Source: Nitriliruptorales bacterium
GTDB lineage: Bacteria; Actinomycetota; Nitriliruptoria; Nitriliruptorales; Nitriliruptoraceae
Assembly (NCBI GenBank): GCA_024637135.1
Contig: JAGXFT010000027.1
Coordinates: 1-53,244, forward strand
Direction: 5' to 3'
Length of the DNA: 53,244 nt
Positions 33,195 through 41,078 of this stretch are shown one piece after another (position 1 is the stretch's first letter; the number at the start of each line of letters is the position of its first letter). Made by a program: the position numbers and the translations under genes. The notes under the pieces are model-generated. The model worked only from the letters and a program-made list of their open reading frames with translations. It was not told the DNA's origin and did not search any database.

Positions 33195-35090
33195 ATGCGT
33201 ACGCACCGTCCCGCCACCGTCGACGAGATCCTCCGTGACCGCGGCCTCCCCGCCGGGAACCAGGAGCCATACCTCCACGTGTCCGACGATGCCGCCCTGC
33301 GCCACGGCGCCCGGCACCTCGATCCGATCCGCGCCTCGCGCCAGGACCGCCGCCGCGATCGCCACGACCGCCGGGACTGGTACCGCCCGACGGCGTACTG
33401 CGCCGACCGGCTGCTGGTGACGACGACCACGGGTGACATCGGCGACCCGAACGCCATCGTCGATGAGGTCAACGCCATCCTCTGCGCGGCCTGCGAGCCG
33501 TTCTCGGTCCGACTCGATGGTCGCGACATCGACCTGCGGGGTCTCCTGCCGGACGGACTCGCCCCCACGCAGGAGGAGGAGGAGGCCCTGAGGCTCGCGT
33601 GCGACGCCACCGTGCACCTGGAACTGGTGGGCAAGGACCGCTTCGGCGAGGAGCCTGATGCCTGGCGGGCACTGGTGCGCATCCGTGCGTCCGACTCCGA
33701 CCTGGTGGTCGCGTTGGACCACCTGGTCGGGACCCCGACCATGCACGGCCAGCCCTTCACGTCCGGCGGTCCGTTCACCTCAGGCGGTCCGTTCACGTCC
33801 GGCGGTCCGTTCACGTCGGGTGGTCCGTTCACCTCGGGTGGTCCGTTCACGTCGGGTGGCGGCCTCGCGAACGCGGTCGCGAGGTATGCCGTGCCCGGCG
33901 CCGGTGGCCGCATGCCGGTGACCTGGGTCGGTGCCCCGCCGGCCGAGCCGTGCGAGGAGGGTCCGGTCGTGGTCGTGGTGGACACGCCCGTGCGCCACCA
34001 TCCCTGGCTGCTGGACCAGGCGTGCGACGGTGGTGTCGTCGAACACCGGCCGACGGTGGGCGTCGAGGGCGACGCGCTGGCCCTGGGCGACCACGGCCTG
34101 GTCGACGATCCGCTGACCACCGACGTGATCCTGCGGGAACTGCAGCCCCAGGCCGGCCACGGCACCTTCATCGCCGGCCTCGTCCGCCAGGCGTGCCCGG
34201 ACGCCCGCATCGTGAGCGTGCCCCTGTACGGGGCCGACGGCGTCGTGCCGGAGGGGGACCTCCTCCGGGTGCTGTCCGGGCTGGTGGTTCGCCAGGTCCT
34301 GGCACGCCACGGTCGCCAGGCGGCTGGCCATCGCGGCGGCCTGGTCGACGTCGTGTCGTTGTCGCTCGGCTACTACCACGAGCGTCCGGAGGATCCGGCG
34401 TTCACGGCGATCCTGACCCCGAGGCTGGAGGCACTGGCCAGGCTGGGCGTGTTGGTCGTCGTGTCGGCCGGCAACGACGCCACGGTCCGTCCGAGCTGGC
34501 CCGCCGGCCTCGCCCAGGTGATCCCCGTTCCCACGCCGGCCACGGCCGACGGCGACCAGCGCGACGACGCGGACGAGGGCGTGGCAACGGACTGCGGCGA
34601 CGGGGTGGACCCGGCCGCCGCGGCTGCGGCCGCCGATGAACGATCCGGTGAGGAGGACGGGGCCGCGACCGCGCCGAGACTGGCGGTGTCTCGTGCGCTG
34701 GTTCCGCTCGTGGCGGTCGGTGCCACCAACCCGGACGGCACGGCGGCCCTGTTCAGCAACGACGGCCCATGGGTGATGGCCTGGCGACCGGGGGTCTCGC
34801 TGGTGTCGACGTTCCCGTTCGTCGATGCCGGCGTGGGACCCGAGGCCGAGGCCGAGGCCGAGGGTCGACGGCGGACCTCGCTGGACCTCGACGACTACCG
34901 CGGATTCGCCCTGTGGAGCGGGACGTCGTTCTCGGCCCCGCTGCTGGCGGGCGAGTACGCCGCCGCGTTGGCCGCCAACGGCCTGCCGGCGGTCGGCGGC
35001 GCCGTCGAACAGGCGCTGGAGGGGGCCTGGGAGGCGCTGGCCGACCTGGACGACCTGGAACACCTCGAGCGGCCGGCCCCGTCGACGTGA
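33195..35090 (+). CDS. Cytoplasmic subtilisin-like (S8) serine protease, copy 2
   Basis: 631 aa, diverged paralogue of the first protease, again without a signal peptide. An Arg/Asp-rich N-terminus is followed by a domain matching that of copy 1 (about 60-185, ending LVVALDHLVGTP). Six FTSGGP hexapeptide repeats come next (about 187-222), then the S8 domain with Asp263 (VVVVDTPVRHHP), His322 (AGHGTFIAGLV), the oxyanion Asn in VVSAGNDATV and Ser578 (SGTSFSAPLLAGE). An insertion rich in Ala and Asp (about 440-500) precedes the last strands. All catalytic residues are kept. The stop overlaps the second CHAT gene (GTGA). Confidence 0.88.
   Translation: MRTHRPATVDEILRDRGLPAGNQEPYLHVSDDAALRHGARHLDPIRASRQDRRRDRHDRRDWYRPTAYCADRLLVTTTTGDIGDPNAIVDEVNAILCAACEPFSVRLDGRDIDLRGLLPDGLAPTQEEEEALRLACDATVHLELVGKDRFGEEPDAWRALVRIRASDSDLVVALDHLVGTPTMHGQPFTSGGPFTSGGPFTSGGPFTSGGPFTSGGPFTSGGGLANAVARYAVPGAGGRMPVTWVGAPPAEPCEEGPVVVVVDTPVRHHPWLLDQACDGGVVEHRPTVGVEGDALALGDHGLVDDPLTTDVILRELQPQAGHGTFIAGLVRQACPDARIVSVPLYGADGVVPEGDLLRVLSGLVVRQVLARHGRQAAGHRGGLVDVVSLSLGYYHERPEDPAFTAILTPRLEALARLGVLVVVSAGNDATVRPSWPAGLAQVIPVPTPATADGDQRDDADEGVATDCGDGVDPAAAAAAADERSGEEDGAATAPRLAVSRALVPLVAVGATNPDGTAALFSNDGPWVMAWRPGVSLVSTFPFVDAGVGPEAEAEAEGRRRTSLDLDDYRGFALWSGTSFSAPLLAGEYAAALAANGLPAVGGAVEQALEGAWEALADLDDLEHLERPAPST
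33753..33860 (+). repeat. 18-bp tandem repeats (FTSGGP x6) in the S8 gene copy 2
   Basis: Six 18-bp units begin at 33753, 33771, 33789, 33807, 33825 and 33843, nearly all differences being synonymous. They occupy the same place in the protein as the HPLYDG repeats of copy 1 but have an unrelated sequence. Confidence 0.9.
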
Positions 35091-37711
35091 CGGGCCGGGC
35101 CCCTCGAGCCGACCTGCGGGCGCGGGTGGAGCGCGGCCGGCGCGCCATCGAGATGCACGACTTCGCAACCGCAGCCACGTTGACCCGCGGCGTGGTGGAC
35201 GCCCTCGACGGTGCCGAGGACCCGGCCGACCTGCGCCTGTTGGTGCGGGCGCTGACCATCCTCGCCTGCTCGCGTCACGAGGTCGGCGGCGACCAGTCGT
35301 GGCCGGGGTTGCTGACCCGGGCGGCCGACCTCGCGACCGAACGAGACCTCCGCGACCTCCAGGTGGCGGTGCGCGGCGCGATGGGCTACTGCCACCTCCG
35401 GTCGGGCGACGTCGAGGCCGCCATGGCGGTGTTCGCCGAGGCCGACCCGTGGCTGGACGACTGTCCACTGGAGGACCGGGTCCGACTCCTGCTGAACCGG
35501 GGGACCGCGCACCTGGAGCGTGGCTCGTTGACCGCGGCGGGCGAGGACCTCGAGCGCGTCGAGCGCGAGGCGCTGGCCGGCGGCCTGCACGAGTTGGCCC
35601 AGAAGGCCCGGCACAACCGTGGGTTCCTGGCCTTCCTGCGGGGCGACCTGCCGACCGCCCTGGAACGCTTCTCGTCGTCGGTCGTGGACCTCGACCAGGA
35701 CCCGGCCGTCGCCACGCTCCTGGCGGATCCGTTGGCACACATGGACCGAGCGCGCGTGTTGCTGGAGGTGGGGCTGGTCGACGACGCCGACGACCTGCTC
35801 GCCGGAGCCATCGTCGGTCTGCGCCGGTCGGCGCGACCCCAGGACGAGGGCGAGGCCCACCTCGCCCGCGCCCGGGGTGCCCTGATCGCGGGAGACCTCG
35901 AGGCGGCGTCGGACCACACCGTGGCGGCCGTGGAACGCTTCGACGCACGAGGCAACCAACGGTGGATGCGGCGGGCCGTGTTCACCCGGCTGGCCGTCAT
36001 GGTGGAACGCCTGCAGGCCACCACGGGATCGGCCGACCCCCGTGATCCCGCGACGCCGGGGTCCCTGACGGCCGACGCCTCGGAGGCACTCGACGTGGCG
36101 GACGGCATCGATGCCCTGCTGGCCACGGCGGTCGCGGCCGGGGACGTCGAGATCGAGGTGCCGGCCCGTTCCATGCTCGCCGAGGCCGCCATGCTCGCCG
36201 GTGACCGCCAGCGCGCCGTGCTGGCCCTGGCCACGGCCGACCCCGGCCCGGAGGAGGCGGTGAGCAACCGGTTGCGGTGGCATCGGGCGAGGGCGGCACT
36301 GGCGGCGACGGGTGGCGGCGACGTCCAGTCGATCGTCTCCGACGGCCTGCGGGAACTGTCGCGGGCCCAGGCGCGTGTGGGGTCGGTCGACCTCCGCACC
36401 GCCATGGCGATCCACGGCCACGAACTGGCGGAGCTGGGCGTCGCCGACGCGCTGGCCGGCGCGGACCCCGACGCCGTCCATGCGGCCGTCGAGCGTGCCC
36501 ATGCCTCCTCGACCCGGTTGACGCCGGTGCGTGCCGACGCCTCCGAACGGGAACTGGGCCAGCTGGCGCGGTTGCGGCGGGCCAACGATGCCCTGTGGCG
36601 ACTGGACCGCGACGCCCGACCGGACGAGGCCGAGCGCCTGCGACGACAGGTCACCGACCTCGAGCAGGCGCTCCGGCAGCAGGAATGGCACCGCATCGGG
36701 ACCAGTGGTGCCGCCGACGTGGTCGCGCTGGCCGACGTGCAGGACCGGTTGGGGCGATCGGGCGCGGTCGCGGCGTCGTTCACCGCGGTCGGGCCGGAGC
36801 TGTCGGTGGTGCGGACCGACGGGTCGTCACTGGCGGTGGTCCGACTGGGGCCCCTGGACCCGGTGCGGGCCAGGGTCCAACGACTGCGGGCGGACCTGCA
36901 GGCACTGGTCATGCCCGGTGTGCCCGAGTCCGTGCGGCGGGTCATGCGGACGTCGGTCACGGCCGGCCTCGCCGGGTTGTCGGAAACGCTGCTGGCGCCG
37001 CTCGACCTGGGCGAGCGCCCGCTGGTGGTCGTGCCGCACGGGCCGCTCGCGCTGGTGCCGTGGCCGTTGCTGGACGGTCGCCGGGGGCTGGCCACGACCA
37101 CGGCACCGTGCCTGACCGAGTGGGTCCGGTCGTCAGGGCGTCCCGACCACGACATGGCGTCGCGCGAGGTCGTCGCGGTGGCCGGGCCGGGACTGGACCG
37201 CGCGGGGCCCGAGGTGGCGGCGGTCGCTGGATCGTGGCCGCGTGCCCGCACGCTCGTGGGCGCGGCGGCGACCGGCAACGCGGTCCGGCGGGCGCTCGAC
37301 ACCGCCGACGTGGTCCACCTGGCCACGCACGGCACGCACCAGGTCTCCTCGCCGCTGTTCTCGTCCCTGCGCCTGTCGGACGGGCCGATCTTCGCCCACG
37401 AACTGGGGACGGACGCGACGGCCCGGCTGGTCGTCCTGTCGTCCTGCGAGGTCGGGTCACACACCATCCGGCGTGGCGACGAACCCCTGGGGATGACGGC
37501 GGCGTTGCTGCAGGCCGACGTCCCGACCGTGCTGGCCAGCGTCGCCCGCGTCCGTGACGACGCCGCCCACGACGTCATGGTCGACGTGCACGGTCGACTG
37601 GCGTCGGGAGCGAGCCCGGCCGCCGCCCTGGGCGCCGCGCTGGCGAGTGCCGCCGGCGACGGACACCTGGTCCCGTTCACCTGCGTGGGCGTGGGGCTCC
37701 AGCCCCTGTGA
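35087..37711 (+). CDS. TPR-CHAT caspase-like protein, copy 2
   Basis: 874 aa from a GTG at 35087 that overlaps the protease stop. It is paralogous to copy 1 along its whole length. TPR-type helices fill about 5-440 (for example GDVEAAMAVFAEADPWL, GSLTAAGEDLERVEREAL), then a linker with LARLRRANDALWRLDRD. The CHAT domain has His748 (HLATHGTHQ) and Cys787 (VLSSCEVGS), 39 residues apart exactly as in copy 1. Shared stretches such as SPLFSS, FAHEL and RRGDEPLG confirm the duplication. Expected to be a cytoplasmic cysteine protease controlled by its TPR solenoid. Confidence 0.88.
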   Translation: MTGRAPRADLRARVERGRRAIEMHDFATAATLTRGVVDALDGAEDPADLRLLVRALTILACSRHEVGGDQSWPGLLTRAADLATERDLRDLQVAVRGAMGYCHLRSGDVEAAMAVFAEADPWLDDCPLEDRVRLLLNRGTAHLERGSLTAAGEDLERVEREALAGGLHELAQKARHNRGFLAFLRGDLPTALERFSSSVVDLDQDPAVATLLADPLAHMDRARVLLEVGLVDDADDLLAGAIVGLRRSARPQDEGEAHLARARGALIAGDLEAASDHTVAAVERFDARGNQRWMRRAVFTRLAVMVERLQATTGSADPRDPATPGSLTADASEALDVADGIDALLATAVAAGDVEIEVPARSMLAEAAMLAGDRQRAVLALATADPGPEEAVSNRLRWHRARAALAATGGGDVQSIVSDGLRELSRAQARVGSVDLRTAMAIHGHELAELGVADALAGADPDAVHAAVERAHASSTRLTPVRADASERELGQLARLRRANDALWRLDRDARPDEAERLRRQVTDLEQALRQQEWHRIGTSGAADVVALADVQDRLGRSGAVAASFTAVGPELSVVRTDGSSLAVVRLGPLDPVRARVQRLRADLQALVMPGVPESVRRVMRTSVTAGLAGLSETLLAPLDLGERPLVVVPHGPLALVPWPLLDGRRGLATTTAPCLTEWVRSSGRPDHDMASREVVAVAGPGLDRAGPEVAAVAGSWPRARTLVGAAATGNAVRRALDTADVVHLATHGTHQVSSPLFSSLRLSDGPIFAHELGTDATARLVVLSSCEVGSHTIRRGDEPLGMTAALLQADVPTVLASVARVRDDAAHDVMVDVHGRLASGASPAAALGAALASAAGDGHLVPFTCVGVGLQPL

Positions 37712-37786
37712 CCGCCGCCCGGCTCGGGCCGGACGTCCGCCGTCGACCGGTCCCGACACGGCGTGCCCTGCGGGGACGTGTCGCAC

Positions 37787-37845
37787 CACCACCGGACGGG
37801 TCCACGACGGCGGGAGTGGCCCCCCGACCACCCCCGCCGGTGGTG
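37787..37845 (+). terminator. Nested hairpin after the second CHAT gene
   Basis: GGCGGGAGTGG (37809) pairs with CCACCCCCGCC (37828) with one mismatch around 8 nt. Outside it, CACCACC (37787) can pair with GGTGGTG (37839). It lies 75-135 nt after the stop and probably ends the copy-2 transcript. Confidence 0.55.
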
Positions 37846-38170
37846 CCGGAGCGGTCCCCCCGAACCGGTCCGGCTTCCGTGCCCCGCGCGTCGCGCCGAC
37901 CGTGCCCCGCCCACGGGCCACGTTCCGGCGCCTCGCCGCATCAGAGCAGCCTGATCGGCGTCTGAGACGACGACCACCGGCTTCGGGCGCTGAGCGCACG
38001 CGGGGGCGGTCGTCGCGGTATCACCACGTCCGGGCCATCCCTCTTGTCCACGGCGCCCGGCAACCATGAGTCGGGCTGCACGCATGTCGTGGTCAGAGCC
38101 ACCTAGGCTGCCACGTGGGTGGACGAGGCGTGCCCTCCGGGGTGGCGTCGCGTGCAGGAAGGGTTCCCCC
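37846..38170 (+). promoter_or_regulatory. Promoter region of the sigma-factor transcript
   Basis: 325 bp without a convincing gene. TAGGCT at 38104-38109 is a good -10 match to other promoters in this window and would start transcription near 38116, 55 nt before the leader ORF. CCTCTTGTCC at 38040 recurs before gene B2. Otherwise I see nothing clear. Confidence 0.4.
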
Positions 38171-38257
38171 ATGATGACTGGCAGGCACCGAGCATCCGCA
38201 GCCGGCGACAGGCCCTCGTCCGGGCCGCTGGCGCGGCGTGGGGTGGGTCGACCATGA
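38171..38257 (+). CDS. Possible 28-codon leader ORF overlapping the sigma-factor start
   Basis: ATG at 38171 with a strong AGGAAGGG ribosome site 7 nt upstream. It runs 28 codons (Arg/Ser/Gly-rich, beginning MMTGRHRASAAG) and its TGA overlaps the sigma-factor ATG as ATGA. The sigma gene itself has only a G-rich, poor ribosome site, so ribosomes finishing this leader may be needed to start sigma translation. No homology is claimed; it could be purely regulatory. Confidence 0.45.
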   Translation: MMTGRHRASAAGDRPSSGPLARRGVGRP

Positions 38258-38862
38258 CCACCGCCACGCTGACCGACCGCGCCGAGCAGTGCTTCCGACG
38301 CCACCTGGCCGGGGACCGCTCCGGCTTCGACGACCTGGTCGCCGAGGTCACCCCGCTGCTGTGGCACGTCGTTCGCAGCCAGGGCTGCAACCGGACCGCG
38401 GCCGAGGACGTCGTGCAACGAGCCTGGCTGGCGCTCGTCCGGCGGGCCGACGCCATCGAGGAACCCCGCGCAGTCGTGTCGTGGCTGGTGACCACGGCCA
38501 AGCGGGACGCGTGGCGGGCCGCCCGGCGGGACCGACCGGTCCGGGGCAGCGACCTGGGTGACACCATCGCACACCAGCACCCGGACGCGGTCGACTGGGT
38601 CGCCACCGGCACGGCTGCCCGTGAGCCCGGCGAGGCGGTCGAACTCGATGACGAGGCGGCGCGCCTGTGGGCGCACGTGGAGGCGCTGCCGGAACGGTGC
38701 CGCACCCTGCTGCGTGTCATCGCCTTCGCGGACCGTCCGGACTACGCCGCGATCTCGGAGGCGCTGGGCATGCCCATCGGGAGCATCGGCCCGACCCGTG
38801 GTCGCTGCCTCGCGAAACTGCGTGTCCTGCTGGCCGACGACCCGACGTGGGAGGACCAGTGA
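38254..38862 (+). CDS. ECF-type RNA polymerase sigma factor of the S8-CHAT locus
   Basis: 202 aa. Region 2 (about 15-85) shows HVVRSQGCNRTAAEDVVQRAWLAL and EPRAVVSWLVTTAKRDAWRAAR, binding core polymerase and the -10. Region 4 (about 145-200) shows LPERCRTLLRVIAFADRPDYAAISEALGMPIGSIGPTRGRCLAKLR, a helix-turn-helix for the -35. No region 3 and no signal for membrane control. The ATG at 38254 overlaps the stop of a short leader ORF, and the stop overlaps the ATG of gene B3 (TGATG). The coupling to a B-type protein suggests B3 is its regulator. Target promoters are unknown. Confidence 0.9.
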   Translation: MTTATLTDRAEQCFRRHLAGDRSGFDDLVAEVTPLLWHVVRSQGCNRTAAEDVVQRAWLALVRRADAIEEPRAVVSWLVTTAKRDAWRAARRDRPVRGSDLGDTIAHQHPDAVDWVATGTAAREPGEAVELDDEAARLWAHVEALPERCRTLLRVIAFADRPDYAAISEALGMPIGSIGPTRGRCLAKLRVLLADDPTWEDQ

Positions 38863-39401
38863 TGGAGCCCGGATCCCCCGACCGCCCCGGCGACGACACG
38901 CCCGAGGTCCGACGCCTGGCCGCCGGTCCCCTCGACGACCGCGATCGTGACCTGCTCGCCGGGATCGCCCGGGCAGCCGCCGCCCTGGACACGCTGCCGG
39001 CCGGCCTCGTCGAGCGCGCCACCTTCGCGGTGGCGCTGGAGGAACTGGAGGTCGAGGTCGCCAGCATCCGCGAGTCGACGCGACCGGATCGGGACGTGGC
39101 GGGTGTCCGCGGCACCGACGACCCCGCCACGACCATGACCTTCACCGCGGGTGAGGTGGCACTCACGATCGCGGTCGTCGCGTCCGGCCAGGGGCGTCAC
39201 CGGATGGACGGCTGGATCACCAGCGAGCACCCCGTCACGGTCACGCTCCGGCTCGGCGACGACAGCCGACGGCGAAAGACCGTGGCCGACGGACGCTTCG
39301 TCTTCGAGGACGTGCCGGCGGGCATGGTGCAGGTCCTGGTGGCGGGCACCGACGACGAGCCCGCGGCGACCACCGTCGCCACGCCCGTGTTCGAGGTGTA
39401 G
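38862..39401 (+). CDS. Protein B3: candidate regulator of the adjacent sigma factor
   Basis: 179 aa, third member of the B family. The N-terminal half has LDDRDRDLLAGIARAAAALD, TLPAGLVERATFAVALEELEVEVASIRES. The C-terminal beta half has HRMDGWITSE, DGRFVFEDVPAGMVQVLVAG and a final TPVFEV. Its start ATG overlaps the sigma stop by one base, the classic position of an anti-sigma gene. It has no transmembrane helix and no zinc-binding HxxxCxxC motif, so if it is an anti-sigma it is a soluble type. It might alternatively be a protease substrate or adaptor. Anti-sigma role is inference. Confidence 0.78.
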   Translation: MEPGSPDRPGDDTPEVRRLAAGPLDDRDRDLLAGIARAAAALDTLPAGLVERATFAVALEELEVEVASIRESTRPDRDVAGVRGTDDPATTMTFTAGEVALTIAVVASGQGRHRMDGWITSEHPVTVTLRLGDDSRRRKTVADGRFVFEDVPAGMVQVLVAGTDDEPAATTVATPVFEV

Positions 39402-39459
39402 GCGCCGTCTCACGATCGCGGTCGGCACTCGTCGGCCATGATCGCTCGCTCCCGGTCGT

Positions 39460-39465
39460 TAGGCT
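39460..39465 (+). promoter_or_regulatory. -10 element before the MscS gene
   Basis: TAGGCT, 39 nt upstream of the GTG start, identical to the hexamers before glnA and the sigma leader ORF. Confidence 0.4.
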
Positions 39466-39504
39466 GGTCGATCGACTCGATCCGGACGACCGACGAGGAA
39501 CCGC

Positions 39505-40653
39505 GTGGACTTCCTGGCCCAGACGACCTGTGAGACCGCCGGCGGCGTGTGCGAGTGGGTGGCACGTGAGACCGGCAACACCTGGCTGGGCCGCGTGGTT
39601 GCCGGCGTCGTGGCACCGCTGGGGGAGGCCACGGCCATCGTGGTGGTCACGGCGTTGCTGGCGTTCGTGCTGCGGCGAGTGGTCCGACGGGTCGCGCGGC
39701 GACTGGCCGACCCCCGACACGGCGGCCGGCTGACCGCGATCGCACCGGGCGGCAAGGCGGCGTTCCTCGACCCCCGCCGGGAACGCCGGGTCGAGTCGCT
39801 GGCCCAGGTCATCGTCAGCATCACCACCGCGGTGATCTGGACGCTCGGGATCATGATCGCGCTGGGCGCGTTCGACATCAACCTCGGGCCACTGATCGCC
39901 AGTGCGGGCATCGTGGGCGTGGCGCTGGGGTTCGGGGCCCAGTCGCTGGTCAAGGACTTCCTGTCCGGACTGTTCATGCTCGCCGAGGACCAGTTCGGGG
40001 TCGGCGACGTCATCGACGTCGGGGAGGCTGCGGGCGTGGTCGAGTCGCTGTCGTTGCGGACCACCTCGCTGCGGTCGGTCGACGGCACGTTGTGGCACGT
40101 GCCGAACGGCGAGATAATGCGCGTGGGCAACATGAGCCAGGACTGGGCCCGCGCCGTGCTGGACATCGGCGTGGCCTACGACGCCAGCGTCGACCGGGCC
40201 CGCGAGGTCATCACGTCGGTGGCGTCGGCCATGGTCGACGATCCCGACTACGACCACGTCATCCTCGAGGAGCCGGACATCCAGGGCGTGCAGGACCTGA
40301 GCGCGGACGCAGTCGTGATCCGGATGTCGATCAAGACCCTGCCCGGCCAGCAGTGGGTGGTGGCCCGGGAGTTGCGTCGCCGCATCAAGCTGGCGTTGGA
40401 CGACGCCGACATCGCGATCCCGTTCCCCCAGCGACAGCTGTGGATCCGCAGCGACGGCGGGGTGTTCGGTGACCGCGGCCCCGGGTCCGACGACGGGTCC
40501 GGCGACGGCGGGTCCGGCGGCGAGGGGCCGAGGAGCGGCTCGGGGTCCACCGCAAGCACCACCCCGGACGCCGACCCGGGGGTCGACGCGGTCGGTGCCC
40601 AGGGAGACGGCGCCGCGGGCGAGTCCGGTGACGATGCCGGCGAGCGAGGCTGA
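39505..40653 (+). CDS. MscS-family mechanosensitive ion channel
   Basis: 382 aa. An extracellular N-terminus with two Cys residues precedes helix 1 (about 32-60), a basic cytoplasmic loop, helix 2 (about 98-125) and the pore helix IVGVALGFGAQSLVKDFLSGLF (about 132-155), which is the MscS signature. The beta domain follows (GVGDVIDVGEAAGVVESLSLRTT, HVPNGEI) and an alpha-beta vestibule to about residue 315. The last 65 residues are a Gly/Ser/Asp-rich disordered tail not usual in short MscS proteins. It opens under membrane tension to release solutes. The GTG at 39505 has GAGGAA upstream. Confidence 0.9.
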   Translation: MDFLAQTTCETAGGVCEWVARETGNTWLGRVVAGVVAPLGEATAIVVVTALLAFVLRRVVRRVARRLADPRHGGRLTAIAPGGKAAFLDPRRERRVESLAQVIVSITTAVIWTLGIMIALGAFDINLGPLIASAGIVGVALGFGAQSLVKDFLSGLFMLAEDQFGVGDVIDVGEAAGVVESLSLRTTSLRSVDGTLWHVPNGEIMRVGNMSQDWARAVLDIGVAYDASVDRAREVITSVASAMVDDPDYDHVILEEPDIQGVQDLSADAVVIRMSIKTLPGQQWVVARELRRRIKLALDDADIAIPFPQRQLWIRSDGGVFGDRGPGSDDGSGDGGSGGEGPRSGSGSTASTTPDADPGVDAVGAQGDGAAGESGDDAGERG

Positions 40654-40661
40654 TCGAGGCG

Positions 40662-41078
40662 TCAGGGGCGGTCGGCGCCGTTCGGCGTGTCGTGCTCGCG
40701 GGCGACGAGGACGGCCCACCACACCAGTGGGACCTGCAGCGGGAGGCGCAACCACGCCGCGGCCGCCGTGTCGAACGGCGGTGGCGCCGCGCCGTAGCCC
40801 CCCTGCAGTGCCGCCGTCACGTTGGCGGGGAAGACCGCCACGAAGGTCGCCGCCGCGAGCCAGCCACCGAACCGGGCGGTCCGGCGATCGACCAACAGCA
40901 CGGCGGTGACGCCCTCGGCCGCGGCAGCCGCCAGGTTCCAGGCACCAACCGGACCGGGCAACGCCTCGGGGACCATCGCCTCGAACGCTCTCGGGACCAC
41001 CACGTGGGCGACGGCCGAAACGCCCAACAGGGCGGCCAGCCCGAGGCGACGGACGGTCACCCGGGCAGGCAGGCTCAC
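40662..41078 (-). CDS. DoxX-like small membrane protein
   Basis: 138 aa with four predicted helices (about 10-28, 45-65, 70-92, 105-125), of the DoxX/DUF4267-like type. Visible features are VSAVAHVVVPRAFEAMVP near the start and a second-half FVAVFPANVTAALQGG segment common in actinobacterial DoxX proteins. The GTG at 41078 overlaps the lipA stop (GTGA), so it is translated with lipA; a GTG at 41117 is possible but would intrude further into lipA. Family role in redox/thiol stress is only loosely established. Confidence 0.72.
   Translation of the reverse strand: MSLPARVTVRRLGLAALLGVSAVAHVVVPRAFEAMVPEALPGPVGAWNLAAAAAEGVTAVLLVDRRTARFGGWLAAATFVAVFPANVTAALQGGYGAAPPPFDTAAAAWLRLPLQVPLVWWAVLVAREHDTPNGADRP

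Noticed and set aside
28225-33860. CRISPR-like arrays from the 18-bp repeats
   Set aside because: The repeats are contiguous with no spacers, in frame, and encode hexapeptides within recognised proteases.
32575-38049. Shared 10-mer CCTCTTGTCC before gene B2 and before the sigma leader ORF as a common sigma-target promoter
   Set aside because: One shared 10-mer between regions of this size could be chance, positions relative to the starts differ, and no second promoter element is shared.
27643-39401. Type III-E CRISPR (Craspase) locus, because of the TPR-CHAT and sigma genes
   Set aside because: No gRAMP/Cas7-11-like effector, cas1, repeats or Csx30/Csx31-like sequences are visible; only the CHAT-sigma logic is similar.
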